Below are positions 31,925 to 40,176 of a stretch of DNA of 64,000 nucleotides, piece by piece (position 1 is the first letter of the stretch; each line of letters opens with the position of its first letter). Made by a program: the position numbers and the translations under genes. Below the pieces are notes generated by a model. The model was given only the letters and a program-made list of their open reading frames with translations, was not told where the DNA came from and made no database searches. Source of the DNA: an uncultured Eubacteriales bacterium (GTDB lineage Bacteria; Bacillota; Clostridia; Oscillospirales; Oscillospiraceae); assembly GCA_949293985.1 (NCBI GenBank), contig CASFFN010000005.1, positions 62,001 to 126,000 of the forward strand. The letters are read 5' to 3'.

Positions 31925-33774
31925 GTGTCGTATGGATGGTTTTACGGTTGCTTGTGGCAATCGCGCTGGCGTTTGTCGTCGGTAAACTGGTTTCAAAACT
32001 GAAATTGCCGTCTATTCTGGGCTGGCTGATAGCGGGTATGATCGTAGGACCCCACGCCGTTTCCTTAGTCAACCAGGAGCTTCTGGACGCCGTATGGTAT
32101 CAAACCATTATCCATGTTTTGGAGTGTGCCGTCGGCTTGATGATCGGCACCGAACTTGTCTGGAACAAAATTAAGAAATCCGGCCGTTCGATTATCATTA
32201 CCACCCTGACCCAGTCGTTAGGCACCTTCCTGGTCGTGTCGCTGACATTTGGAATCGTATTCTGGATTACGGATATCCCGCTGTACCTGGCGTTCCTGTT
32301 CGGCGGTATCGCGTTGGCTACCGCCCCAGCCCCGGCCCTTTCCATTGTGCGGGAGTTCAAGACCAAGGGGCCTGTCACATCCACGCTGATTCCTATGGCC
32401 GCGCTGGACGATATTGTGGGATGCGCCGTATTCTTCAGCACCGTTGCCATTGTGGCGGGGAATTTGTCCGCCGGTGAACTGCCGGCCTATATGATTGCGT
32501 TGGTCGTGATTCTGCCTTTGGTGATTGGAGTCGTTACCGGCCTGCTGGCCGGCGTTATCCTGAAAAAAGAACGGGATACGCCCGCTACCTTGATGTTGCT
32601 GGGAATTACCATTCTGATTGCGTCCGGCGTAGGTTTCCTGTGCAACAGCCTTTTGCCCCGGCCCGTACTTAACTTTATGCTGATCGGTATGGCGTTTTCC
32701 GCCACTTTCTCCAATATGATTTCGGAGAAACGCCTGGAACAGATTATGAAGGATTTTAACCCGATTCTCGGCGTAGCCATGATCATTGTTATCCTGAATC
32801 TGGGCGCGCCGCTGGATTATCATCTCATCTTAGGCGCAGGCCTGTATACGGCGGTGTACATTTTGTCTCGTGCCTGCGGTAAATATTTCGGCGCGTTCTT
32901 CGGCGCGGCAGTCACCAAGTCGCCCAAAACCGTGCGGAACTTTCTGGGCTTCACCCTGCTGCCGCATTCGGGCGTGTCGCTGGTCTTTACCGGCATTGCG
33001 GTCGGGGTGCTGAGCGGCCCGGCGCCGGAATGCGCGCAGATCATTCAGGGCACCATTGCCGCCGCTGCCGTTATCAATGAGATTATCGCTGTTATCATGG
33101 CGAAAAAAGGCTTCGAGTGGGCGGGCGAATTTAATAAAGAAGACGAAATGCCCGAAGCAAAATCCCAGTCTGAATTGCCGCCTGTCATCACGATTAGCCG
33201 GCAAAACGGAAGCGGCGGGCGTGAAATCGGCAGAAAACTGGCAGAGCAGCTGGGGATTCCGTTCTATGACCATGGGCTGATTGAACGCGCCGCTGAATCC
33301 AGCCCGATTGATAAAAGCTTTTTTGAAAACGCGGAAACAAGCGGCAGCGGCGGTTTGCTGCGCCATCTTTCCGATGGAGTGCGTCAAAACTTATCTGTGG
33401 AGGACAGGGTTTTTCTGCACCAGTCCCAAATCATCCGGCAGCTTGCGGACGAAGGCCCCTGCGTCATTGTAGGCCGCTGCGCCGACTATGTGCTGAAGGA
33501 TCGGAAAAATGTGGTGAAGGCTTTTGTGTATTCCGATATCGACAGCCGTATGTACCGGGTCGTTCATGTCTATCAGGAAGCGGATGAAAAGGCGCTTGAC
33601 CATATCCAAAGAACGGATAAAAAAAGGGAGCAGTATTATAACTTCTATTCCGGGCAGAAGTTCGGTAACGCTACAAACTATGATATTTGTCTGGACAGCA
33701 GCGTGATAGGTATTGATAAGTGCATAGAAATTCTGAAGGATATCTATGAGTCCAAATCCGCGAAACAGCGCTGA
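31921..33774 (+). CDS. Cation:proton antiporter fused to cytidylate-kinase-like domain
   Basis: A 617-residue protein. Residues 1 to about 395 are a CPA-type Na+/H+ or K+/H+ exchanger with about 11-12 membrane helices (LKLPSILGWLIAGMIVGPHA and the core ATAPAPALSIVREF, ALDDIVG). Residues 419-617 form a soluble cytidylate-kinase-like domain (ITISRQNGSGGREIG as P-loop, VIVGRCADYVL, later TDKKREQYYNFYSG). The C-terminal part would face the cytoplasm and may gate transport by nucleotide binding; that coupling is inference. It is followed by a terminator. Confidence 0.88.
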   Translation: MSVVWMVLRLLVAIALAFVVGKLVSKLKLPSILGWLIAGMIVGPHAVSLVNQELLDAVWYQTIIHVLECAVGLMIGTELVWNKIKKSGRSIIITTLTQSLGTFLVVSLTFGIVFWITDIPLYLAFLFGGIALATAPAPALSIVREFKTKGPVTSTLIPMAALDDIVGCAVFFSTVAIVAGNLSAGELPAYMIALVVILPLVIGVVTGLLAGVILKKERDTPATLMLLGITILIASGVGFLCNSLLPRPVLNFMLIGMAFSATFSNMISEKRLEQIMKDFNPILGVAMIIVILNLGAPLDYHLILGAGLYTAVYILSRACGKYFGAFFGAAVTKSPKTVRNFLGFTLLPHSGVSLVFTGIAVGVLSGPAPECAQIIQGTIAAAAVINEIIAVIMAKKGFEWAGEFNKEDEMPEAKSQSELPPVITISRQNGSGGREIGRKLAEQLGIPFYDHGLIERAAESSPIDKSFFENAETSGSGGLLRHLSDGVRQNLSVEDRVFLHQSQIIRQLADEGPCVIVGRCADYVLKDRKNVVKAFVYSDIDSRMYRVVHVYQEADEKALDHIQRTDKKREQYYNFYSGQKFGNATNYDICLDSSVIGIDKCIEILKDIYESKSAKQR

Positions 33775-33860
33775 AAAATTGAAACGCAGGATAAAGCGGC
33801 AAAATTCTGGCCGCTCGGATTGGGTATCTTTTTCATAACTGTCCGACGGACCGCAATCGT

Positions 33861-33892
33861 GCCCCGGCGCTCTACGGCGCCGGGGCATTTTT
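33861..33892 (+). terminator. Terminator of antiporter gene
   Basis: GCCCCGGCGC and GCGCCGGGGC form a 10-bp stem around a 6-nt loop, followed by ATTTTT. Confidence 0.85.
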
Positions 33893-33932
33893 CCGCGCTT
33901 CGCCTTTTTCAAATATCAAATCGAAAAAACGC

Positions 33933-33977
33933 TTGACAAAACTGTATTTACTGTGTATACTGTTTATACACAGTAAA
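33933..33977 (+). promoter_or_regulatory. GntR-operon promoter with palindromic operator
   Basis: TTGACA (33933-33938), 17 bases, TATACT (33956-33961). A perfect inverted repeat, TTTACTGTGTATA (33947-33959) and TATACACAGTAAA (33965-33977), covers the -10 and start site. It is the likely binding site of the YtrA-type repressor encoded next. Confidence 0.85.
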
Positions 33978-33993
33978 ACAAGGAGGGGATGGG

Positions 33994-34365
33994 GTGAATC
34001 TGTTTATTGACAACAAAAGCGGCGCGCCTATTTATGACCAGATATTTACCCAGCTGAAAAACCGGATTCTCTCGGGAGAGCTGCGGGAAAACGAAATGCT
34101 CCCGTCCATTCGCAGCCTTGCCAAGGACCTGCGCATCAGCGTCATCACCACCAAGCGGGCCTATGACGAGCTGGAGCGGGAGGGCTTTGTGTATACCGTT
34201 CCCGGGAAGGGCTGCTTTGTGGCGGCGAAAAACGTGGAGCTGCTCCGGGAGGAAAACCTGAAAAAAATCGAGGAACTGATGGGGCAGATTCTCAGCCTTG
34301 GCGCGGCCTGTAACCTGAGCAAAGAGGAACTGGCGGAAATGTTCCGCCTGATGATGGAGGAATGA
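33994..34365 (+). CDS. GntR-family transcriptional regulator, YtrA type
   Basis: A 123-residue protein from a GTG (GGAGGGG upstream). The N-terminal winged helix reads GAPIYDQIFTQLKNRILSGE, then LPSIRSLAKDLRISVITTKRAYDELE. The C-terminus is a short dimerisation helix pair, as in the YtrA subfamily, which regulates adjacent ABC transporters and responds to cell-envelope stress. It overlaps the ATPase gene by 4 bp and sits under a palindromic operator. Confidence 0.9.
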   Translation: MNLFIDNKSGAPIYDQIFTQLKNRILSGELRENEMLPSIRSLAKDLRISVITTKRAYDELEREGFVYTVPGKGCFVAAKNVELLREENLKKIEELMGQILSLGAACNLSKEELAEMFRLMMEE

Positions 34366-35210
34366 CCATGAACGCATTGGAAATTCGCAACCTGACCAAA
34401 GACTACGGAGCCTTCCGGCTCCGGAACCTGAACCTGACCCTGCCCTCCGGGTGTATTCTGGGGCTGATTGGAGAAAACGGCGCCGGAAAGAGCACCACCA
34501 TCAAGCTGATTCTGGACATGATCCGAAAGGACGAAGGTACCGTCACCATCCTGGGGCAGGACAACCAGAAGAATCTGCGGAACTTGAAGCAGGATATTGG
34601 GGTGGTGCTGGACGAGGTGGGCATCCCCGAGTGCCTTACCCCCTTGCAGGTGGGGAAAATCATGGCTGGCACCTTTGCCCGCTGGGAAGATGGCCTTTAC
34701 CGGGAGTACCTCCGCAGATTTTCACTCCCGGAGAAAAAGCCCTTCAAGGAAATGTCCCGGGGCATGAAAATGAAGCTGGGGCTGGCGGTGGCCCTTTCCC
34801 ACCACCCCAAGCTCCTGATTCTGGACGAGGCCACCGCAGGCCTGGACCCGGTGGTGCGGGAGGAGATTCTGGACATCCTCACAGACTTCACCCGGAAGGA
34901 GTCCCACAGCGTCCTGATTTCCTCCCACATTGTCAGCGATTTGGAGAAAATCTGCGACTACATCGCCATTTTGCACCAGGGGCAGCTTCTCTTGTGTGAG
35001 GAAAAGGACCGGCTGCTGGAAACCTATGGCCTGCTTTCCTGCACCCGGGAGCAGCTGGCGGATTTGGAGCCGGGAACGGTGCTGGGAAAGAAGGAATCCC
35101 CCTATGGGGTCCAGGCCCTGGTCCGCCGGGATCTGGTGCCTGCCGGTTGGAACGTAAGCCCTGTGAATGTGGAAGAACTGTTTATCTTCCTGGTAAAGGA
35201 GCGTGGATGA
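34362..35210 (+). CDS. ABC transporter ATP-binding protein
   Basis: A 282-residue ATPase; the first or third codon (34362 or 34368) may start it. Walker A GENGAGKST (about 39-47), signature SRGMKMKLGLA, Walker B LLILDEATAGLD and the H-loop SSHIV are all present. It has a C-terminal ~70-residue extension typical of ABC-2 exporters. It pairs with the next gene's permease in a GntR-controlled export or peptide-resistance operon; substrate unknown. Confidence 0.92.
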   Translation: MTMNALEIRNLTKDYGAFRLRNLNLTLPSGCILGLIGENGAGKSTTIKLILDMIRKDEGTVTILGQDNQKNLRNLKQDIGVVLDEVGIPECLTPLQVGKIMAGTFARWEDGLYREYLRRFSLPEKKPFKEMSRGMKMKLGLAVALSHHPKLLILDEATAGLDPVVREEILDILTDFTRKESHSVLISSHIVSDLEKICDYIAILHQGQLLLCEEKDRLLETYGLLSCTREQLADLEPGTVLGKKESPYGVQALVRRDLVPAGWNVSPVNVEELFIFLVKERG

Positions 35211-35211
35211 T

Positions 35212-35838
35212 ATGAAAGGACTGCTGCAAAAGGATATTTATATGACAGCCAAATACTTCCGGGCGGCTTGGGTGATGGTGCCTGTATTTCTTTTCCTGAT
35301 GATTTTTGGGGAAGGCAATTTGTTCTTTATGTTTTATCCGATTATGATATTTGGAATGCTTCCTGTGTCCTTGCTTTCCTACGATGTGCACTTTAAGTGG
35401 GAGCAGTACAGCGGCACCCTGCCCTATACCCGGGCTCAGCTGGTATCTGCCAAATATCTGGTGGGGCTGATTTTCAGTGGCGGGGTGCTCCTGTTGTGCC
35501 TCTTGGTTTTGGCCCTGTGGCAGATACTGGGGAGCGGCTTTGATTTGGATATCTTTCTGGGAATGGGATCGATTTGCTTGGGCCTGGGCGTGGCAGCCCC
35601 TGTTTTGCTGCTGCCTTTGGTTTTCCGATTCGGCCCGGAGAAGGGAAGGCTGCTGTTTATCGTTCTGATTGCATCCCTTTGCGGTGCCGGCGTTGCCCTG
35701 GGGCAGGCCGATTTTCTGTCCGGATTGGCCATGGGGAACAGCACCCTGGTGGCTTTGGTGACCGTTGGCGTTACCCTGGTGCTGTACCTCCTTTCCTGGA
35801 GATTGTCCATCCATTTCTACCAAAAGAAAGAATTTTAA
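35212..35838 (+). CDS. ABC-2 type permease
   Basis: A 208-residue membrane protein from the ATG at 35212, one base after the ATPase stop. Six hydrophobic segments can be counted, starting with VMVPVFLFLMIFG, and a conserved WEQYSGTLPYTRAQLVSAKY cytosolic loop marks the ABC2_membrane_5-like family. It is the membrane partner of the upstream ATPase. Confidence 0.85.
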   Translation: MKGLLQKDIYMTAKYFRAAWVMVPVFLFLMIFGEGNLFFMFYPIMIFGMLPVSLLSYDVHFKWEQYSGTLPYTRAQLVSAKYLVGLIFSGGVLLLCLLVLALWQILGSGFDLDIFLGMGSICLGLGVAAPVLLLPLVFRFGPEKGRLLFIVLIASLCGAGVALGQADFLSGLAMGNSTLVALVTVGVTLVLYLLSWRLSIHFYQKKEF

Positions 35839-35847
35839 TAAGAAACC

Positions 35848-35892
35848 AGAGGTCCATTGCAAAACTCTAATTTTGCAATGGGCCTCTTTTTT
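35848..35892 (+). terminator. Terminator of ABC operon
   Basis: AGAGG(T)CCATTGCAAAA and TTTTGCAATGG(G)CCTCT form a long stem with a 6-nt loop and TTTTTT tail. Confidence 0.88.
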
Positions 35893-35902
35893 GCACTGTC
35901 CC

Positions 35903-36200
35903 TATAGCTCCCTCCGGGAGGGAGCTGTCACCGCAGGTGACTGAGGGAGCCAGCGGGGGATAAGCCGGCAGTTTGCTATGGGTTGGTACTTGCTCATAAC
36001 TGCCGATACCCTTGCCGATTTTATCTGGTGGCTTCCTCCAATCAGTATGGGAAAAGGGATGGCTTTGGGGAGGTTCCATCTCTGTCCGTCAAACGAGCAG
36101 TACGCCCGCTGGCTCCCTCCGACTTGGGGCTTCGCCCCAAGCCACCTCCCTCCCGGAGGGAGGTATAAACGAAGCCTTCTGCAAGGCAACAATACTGGGC
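35903..36200 (+). repeat. Repeat family 1, copy 1 (MITE-like, about 300 bp)
   Basis: Begins with the AGCTCCCTCCGGGAGGGAGCT-type palindrome and a GTCACC-GCAG-GTGAC hairpin, and ends with a TTGGGGC-TTC-GCCCCAA hairpin plus a CCTCCCTCCCGGAGGGAGG palindrome. A closely similar copy lies inverted at 61145-61465. No coding capacity. The gap to 36264 also holds a GGCCTGTTGCAA/TTGCAACAGGCC hairpin (36221-36256). Confidence 0.8.
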
Positions 36201-36264
36201 GGATTTCGGGAATCAGGGCCTGTTGCAAAATGGGAATGTTGCAACAGGCCCCTTGCTTTATATC

Positions 36265-36712
36265 TTAACCAAAGAGAATATCAAAAACATTTTCAGGGCC
36301 GTACTTCATCATATGCTCCGCCATCTCCGTCAGCAGCTCCTGGTTGGTGATGTTGCCGGTGTGGCCCTTCCGGGGGAAGGTGATGCAGTAGCCGTCATAG
36401 TAGGGCTCGGTGGTGGTCTCCAGCCAGTCTCCCAGCACATACTGAGCCTGATTCAAGTAGTAAGCGTCCATGTCGCCGCCCCGGATGTGAAGCTTACCCA
36501 CCAGGGACTCGCCGATGGTGGACCAGCTGTTCTGCAAATACTTGGTCAGGTCGTAATGCTCCCCCCAGTATGCCACCACGTCCTTGTTAATGACGCCGGT
36601 CATGGGATCATATACCCGCTCCGGGTAGCCGTCCTCACCCATGGGGCCGTAAACCGCTTCCCAGATGGCCCACTGACCCAGGCTCTGGCATTGGAGGCCG
36701 CCCATCGAGGAA
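36265..36712 (-). pseudogene. C-terminal remnant of an esterase-like protein
   Basis: About 145 residues resemble the end of a large secreted esterase/hydrolase family (GPMGEDGYPERVYDPMTG, then GKLHIRGGDMDAYYLNQAQY and EPYYDGYCITFPRKGHTG). No signal peptide, catalytic serine region or proper start is present. The upstream sequence becomes the feoA promoter. The gene was probably cut by rearrangement. The family is recalled from pattern only. Confidence 0.5.
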
Positions 36713-36729
36713 AAATTTTCAAATGGGGC

Positions 36730-36814
36730 TTGACAAATGGGGATAACCGGCGTATACTGATAATGGTTAGCGGAGGCTAACAAAATTTAAGTCATATCGT
36801 TAGCATATGCTAAC
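36730..36814 (+). promoter_or_regulatory. feoA promoter with two metal-regulator palindromes
   Basis: TTGACA (36730-36735), 17 bases, TATACT (36753-36758). GTTAGC-GGAG-GCTAAC (36766-36781) covers the start site and a perfect GTTAGCATATGCTAAC (36799-36814) follows. The same box precedes feoB and the DUF2325 gene. The pattern recalls DtxR/IdeR-type operators. Confidence 0.8.
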
Positions 36815-36841
36815 GCCTAATCCGGGGAGGGAGGAATACCC

Positions 36842-37057
36842 ATGACCTTAATGGAAGCCCAGACGGGGAAGGAATACACCATCCGTGCCATCGAAACCCA
36901 GGACGAGGAGATGGACGCCTTTTTGTTTTCTCTGGGGTGCTACACCGGGGAGGCCATCACGGTGATTTCCCACCTGAAAGGCAGCTGCGTGGTCTCGGTC
37001 AAGGACGGCCGGTACAATATGGACAACCAGCTGGCATCAGCCATAGTGGTGGCGTAA
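36842..37057 (+). CDS. feoA: Ferrous iron transport protein A
   Basis: A 71-residue SH3-like protein (TIRAIETQDEEMDAFLFSLGCYTGEAITVISH), matching FeoA in length and fold. FeoA interacts with FeoB to support Fe2+ uptake. GGGAGGAGG-type site precedes the ATG. Normally feoB follows at once; here a 530-bp spacer with inserted repeats separates them and feoB has its own operator. Confidence 0.9.
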   Translation: MTLMEAQTGKEYTIRAIETQDEEMDAFLFSLGCYTGEAITVISHLKGSCVVSVKDGRYNMDNQLASAIVVA

Positions 37058-37135
37058 CGCCACCCCAGACTGTCCATAAAGTCCCAAACCGGCAAAAGCA
37101 AAAGGAAATGGGCTTACTTTCCTCTGGGGAGGATT

Positions 37136-37320
37136 AGGGAACCTCTGAATAAATCGTCTGCGGCTGAACAGCGGATCTTTTTCCCCATCCATGCAGAATG
37201 AAAAACAGGAAATACATACAGTATTCCGCTGTACATACAGTATTCCGCTGTTTTCCATTCTTTTGTCTGAGGAAAAATCTCTCGCTGTCAGCTCTTGCCG
37301 ATTTAATCAGAGTTTCCTTA
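37136..37320. repeat. Repeat family 2, inverted pair (MITE-like)
   Basis: Two ~85-bp arms, inverted to each other, start AACCTCTGAATAAATCG and end CGATTTAATCAGAGTTTCC. The centre has a direct duplication of TACAGTATTCCGCTGT. One arm matches 46594-46690 closely. Downstream to 37500 lie further hairpins (CAAACGCCGCC/GGCGGCGTTTG at 37393-37440; CAGCGTGTCAAAA/TTTTGACACGCTG at 37468-37499) and no gene. Confidence 0.75.
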
Positions 37321-37498
37321 GGAATAAAATCCAGTGCGGCTATCCCCAAAAGCCAAAAAAGTGTTGCTTCGCAACGCTTTTGCCTTACTGCGCAAACGCC
37401 GCCCTACCGTACCTTATGTACGCCTACAGGCGGCGTTTGCTTGTCTTTGTGCCTTTCTTGACAGCCTGGCAGCGTGTCAAAAAGGGTTTTGACACGCT

Positions 37499-37551
37499 GT
37501 GGTGGCGTAACGCCACCCCTGTTTTTTGCTTTATAGTTAGCGTATGCTAAC
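37499..37551 (+). promoter_or_regulatory. feoB operator, preceded by duplicated feoA 3' end
   Basis: GTTAGCGTATGCTAAC (37536-37551) is the third copy of the iron-type palindrome. It is preceded by a 21-bp exact copy (37499-37519) of the feoA end (37046-37066), whose GGTGGCG-TAA-CGCCACC hairpin is here followed by TTTTTT and probably was the original feoA terminator. Confidence 0.7.
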
Positions 37552-37587
37552 TATATATAAAGGATAAGATAATGAGGAGGAGAAGTT

Positions 37588-39633
37588 ATGAGAATTGCAT
37601 TGGCGGGCAATCCCAACTCGGGAAAAACCACCATGTACAACGCCCTCACCGGCAGAAACGAGAAGGTGGGCAACTGGGCGGGGGTGACGGTGGAGAAAAA
37701 GACCCACCCCATCAAAAAGTCCCTTTGCCCCGGAGGGCAGGAGCTGATTGCGGTGGATTTGCCCGGCGCCTACTCCATGTCCCCCTTCACCAGCGAGGAG
37801 AGCATCACCAGCGCCTATGTAAAGCAGGAGAGCCCGGATGTGATTATCAACATCGTGGACGCCACCAATTTAAGCCGCAGCCTGTTCTTCACCACCCAGC
37901 TGCTGGAGCTGGACATTCCTGTGGTGGTAGCCCTGAACAAAAGCGACTTGAATGAGAAAAAGCAGACCCAGATTGACGAAAAACTCCTGTCCCAGAAGCT
38001 GGGCTGCCCGGTGGTGGCCACGGTATCCACGGAAGCCAAGGGCCTTGAGACCCTGGTGCGCCAGGCGGCTGCCCGGCGGGGACTTGCCCAGCCGGCTCCC
38101 TTTCATCAGGGGGATGTGGACCTGACAGACAAGAAGGCTGTGGAGGCGGCAGACCGGCGGCGGTTTGACTTTGTAAACGCCGTGGTGAAGGACGTGGAGA
38201 CCCGGAAGGTGCTGACCCGGGAGGAGAGCAAAAGCGATAAAATCGACAAGGTGCTTACCAACCGGTGGCTGGGGATTCCCATTTTCGCCCTGGTGATGTT
38301 TTTGGTATTTGAGATTTCCCAGACCTACTTGGGGACATGGATAGCTGAGGGAGTGGAGCTGCCCAGCGGCAAAACCATTCCCGGCCTGGTGCCCCTCCTG
38401 GAGGAGTTCCAGGGCTGGGTGGGTGAGCTGATGGCAAACGCCAACCCCCTCCTCAGCGCTTTGTTGGTAGACGGTATCATCGGCGGTGTGATTGCCGTGG
38501 TAGGGTTCCTGCCTCTCGTGATGGTGATGTACTTCCTCATTGCCCTTCTGGAGGACTGCGGCTATATGTCCCGGGTGGCGGTGGTGCTGGACCCCATTTT
38601 CAAGAAGGTGGGTCTTTCCGGCAAGTCCGTCATTCCCTTCGTCATCACCATCGGCTGCGCCGTGCCCGGCATCATGGCCTGCCGCACCATCCGCAACGAG
38701 CGGGAGCGCAGAGCCACGGCCATGCTGGCTCCTTTCATGCCCTGCGGCGCCAAAATCCCGGTGATTGCCCTGATTGCCGGTGCTTTCTTCGACAACGCCG
38801 GCTGGGTCAGCGCCACGGCGTACCTTACCGGCATTGTGCTGATTTTCTTGGGGGCTCTCCTGGTGAACAAAATCGCGGGCTATAAGAACCGGAAATCCTT
38901 CTTCATCATGGAACTGCCGGAGTACAAAGCCCCCTCTTTGTGGTTTGCTTTCAAGGCCATGTGCAGCCGGGGCTGGGCTTATATCGTAAAGGCCGCTACC
39001 ATTATCCTGCTGTGCAATGCGGCGGTACATATCATGCAGACCTTCACCTGGAGTTTTACGGTGGCGGAAACCTCCGACAGCTCCATCCTGGCCTCCATCG
39101 CCGGACCCTTTGCCTGGGTGTTGGTGCCCATTGTGGGGGTGCTGTCCTGGCAGCTGGCAGCGGCGGCGGTCACCGGCTTCGTTGCCAAGGAGAATGTGGT
39201 GGGGACCCTGGCGGTGTGCTTTGCCGGTCTGGAGAACTTCATCGACACCGATGAGCTGGCCATTATCGAAGGCTCCGGCGCTCAGGTGGCAGGCATCATC
39301 GCCATTACCAAGGTGGCTGCCCTGGCCTACCTCATGTTCAACCTCTACACCCCGCCCTGCTTTGCCGCCATCGGCGCTATGAATGCGGAGATGAAGAGCA
39401 AAAAATGGGTCTGGGCCGGAATCGGTCTCCAGTTGGGGGTGGGCTACACTGTGGGTTACCTGGTTTACACCCTGGGCACCCTGATGACTGCCCCCGCCAG
39501 CCTGAATGTACCCGCGGCCCTGTGCGGCCTGGCGGTGGTAGCCGTCTTTGTGGGGGTGCTGGCGGCCCTGATTCGCAACACCAACCGGAAGCTGAAAGGG
39601 GAGTATGCCCTGACAGCTGCCAGAAAGGCATGA
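37588..39633 (+). CDS. feoB: Ferrous iron transporter B
   Basis: A 681-residue membrane GTPase. G1 GNPNSGKTT (7-15), G3 DLPGAYS and G4 NKSD lie in the N-terminal G domain. A helical GDI-like region to about residue 215 leads to a membrane part of about eight to nine helices, with two Gate-type repeats (FVITIGCAVPGIMACRTI; LAYLMFNLYTPPCFAAIGAM) carrying the conserved cysteines. Imports Fe2+ under anoxic conditions. Own operator upstream; the small FeoB-associated gene overlaps its stop. Confidence 0.95.
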   Translation: MRIALAGNPNSGKTTMYNALTGRNEKVGNWAGVTVEKKTHPIKKSLCPGGQELIAVDLPGAYSMSPFTSEESITSAYVKQESPDVIINIVDATNLSRSLFFTTQLLELDIPVVVALNKSDLNEKKQTQIDEKLLSQKLGCPVVATVSTEAKGLETLVRQAAARRGLAQPAPFHQGDVDLTDKKAVEAADRRRFDFVNAVVKDVETRKVLTREESKSDKIDKVLTNRWLGIPIFALVMFLVFEISQTYLGTWIAEGVELPSGKTIPGLVPLLEEFQGWVGELMANANPLLSALLVDGIIGGVIAVVGFLPLVMVMYFLIALLEDCGYMSRVAVVLDPIFKKVGLSGKSVIPFVITIGCAVPGIMACRTIRNERERRATAMLAPFMPCGAKIPVIALIAGAFFDNAGWVSATAYLTGIVLIFLGALLVNKIAGYKNRKSFFIMELPEYKAPSLWFAFKAMCSRGWAYIVKAATIILLCNAAVHIMQTFTWSFTVAETSDSSILASIAGPFAWVLVPIVGVLSWQLAAAAVTGFVAKENVVGTLAVCFAGLENFIDTDELAIIEGSGAQVAGIIAITKVAALAYLMFNLYTPPCFAAIGAMNAEMKSKKWVWAGIGLQLGVGYTVGYLVYTLGTLMTAPASLNVPAALCGLAVVAVFVGVLAALIRNTNRKLKGEYALTAARKA

Positions 39634-39635
39634 TT

Positions 39636-39788
39636 ATGGATATTTTGCTTGTTCTCATTATCGCAGCCATTCTGGGAGGCGCCCTCTGGTACCTTCGCAG
39701 AGCCAAAAAGCGGGGTCAGACCTGCGTGGGCTGTCCCCATGGAAAGCAGTGCCAGGGGCACTGCGGCTGCGGTCATCACGACCATTGA
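39636..39788 (+). CDS. FeoB-associated Cys-rich membrane protein
   Basis: A 50-residue protein: one membrane helix (residues 2-20) and a cytosolic tail C-V-G-C-P-H-G-K-Q-C-Q-G-H-C-G-C-G-H-H. This matches the FeoB-associated Cys-rich family, often placed where FeoC would be. The tail could bind iron or an iron-sulfur cluster. The ATG at 39636 has AAGG upstream; one at 39630 overlapping the feoB stop is also possible. Confidence 0.88.
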   Translation: MDILLVLIIAAILGGALWYLRRAKKRGQTCVGCPHGKQCQGHCGCGHHDH

Positions 39789-39793
39789 GAAAA

Positions 39794-39850
39794 GGGGAGA
39801 CCGGAACCTCCGGTCTCCCCACCCCGAAAGGGCTTCATTTTTTTACACAA
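39794..39850 (+). terminator. feoB operon terminator
   Basis: GGGGAGACCGG and CCGGTCTCCCC form an 11-bp stem with a 5-nt loop. A T-rich run (ATTTTTTT) follows after a second small CCCC-GAAA-GGGG-like hairpin. Confidence 0.7.
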
Positions 39851-39852
39851 CA

Positions 39853-39868
39853 GTTAGCATATGCTAAC
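39853..39868 (+). promoter_or_regulatory. Iron-type palindromic operator before DUF2325 operon
   Basis: A perfect GTTAGCATATGCTAAC, identical to the feoA box, lies 18 bp upstream of the DUF2325 start codon, with AAGGAG between. Confidence 0.75.
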
Positions 39869-39886
39869 TAAGAAAGGAGCAAGACC

Positions 39887-40162
39887 ATGAGTGTGGTAAT
39901 CGTAGGTGGCAATGAATGTATGGCCCGGCGGTATGTGGAAATCTGCCGGGAATACCGTTGCAAGGCCAAGGTTTTCCCCAAATCCGATGCCGCCCTGAAG
40001 AGTATCGGCACCCCGGATCTTCTGGTGCTGTTTACGGGAACGGTTTCCCACAAGATGGTTCGCTCTACCATGTGTGAGACCCGGGGTAAGGCGGTGAAAA
40101 TTGTCAGGAGCCATTCCAGCTCCGCCTCTGCCCTGCGGAATATTTTGCAGACCCATACCTGA
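39887..40162 (+). CDS. DUF2325 domain protein
   Basis: A 91-residue protein with a Rossmann-like DUF2325 fold (VVIVGGNECMARRYVEICREY; HKMVRSTMCETRGKAVKIVRSHS). These small proteins are common next to Feo genes and DUF3793/flavodoxin genes in Clostridia; biochemical role unknown. First gene of a three-gene operon under the iron-type box. Confidence 0.88.
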   Translation: MSVVIVGGNECMARRYVEICREYRCKAKVFPKSDAALKSIGTPDLLVLFTGTVSHKMVRSTMCETRGKAVKIVRSHSSSASALRNILQTHT

Positions 40163-40176
40163 AAGGAGGAAGCACC

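Noticed and set aside
37191..37550. Plus-strand frames (87-119 codons) between feoA and feoB
   Set aside because: They run through inverted repeats and hairpins and have no conserved features; the region is non-coding repeat DNA.
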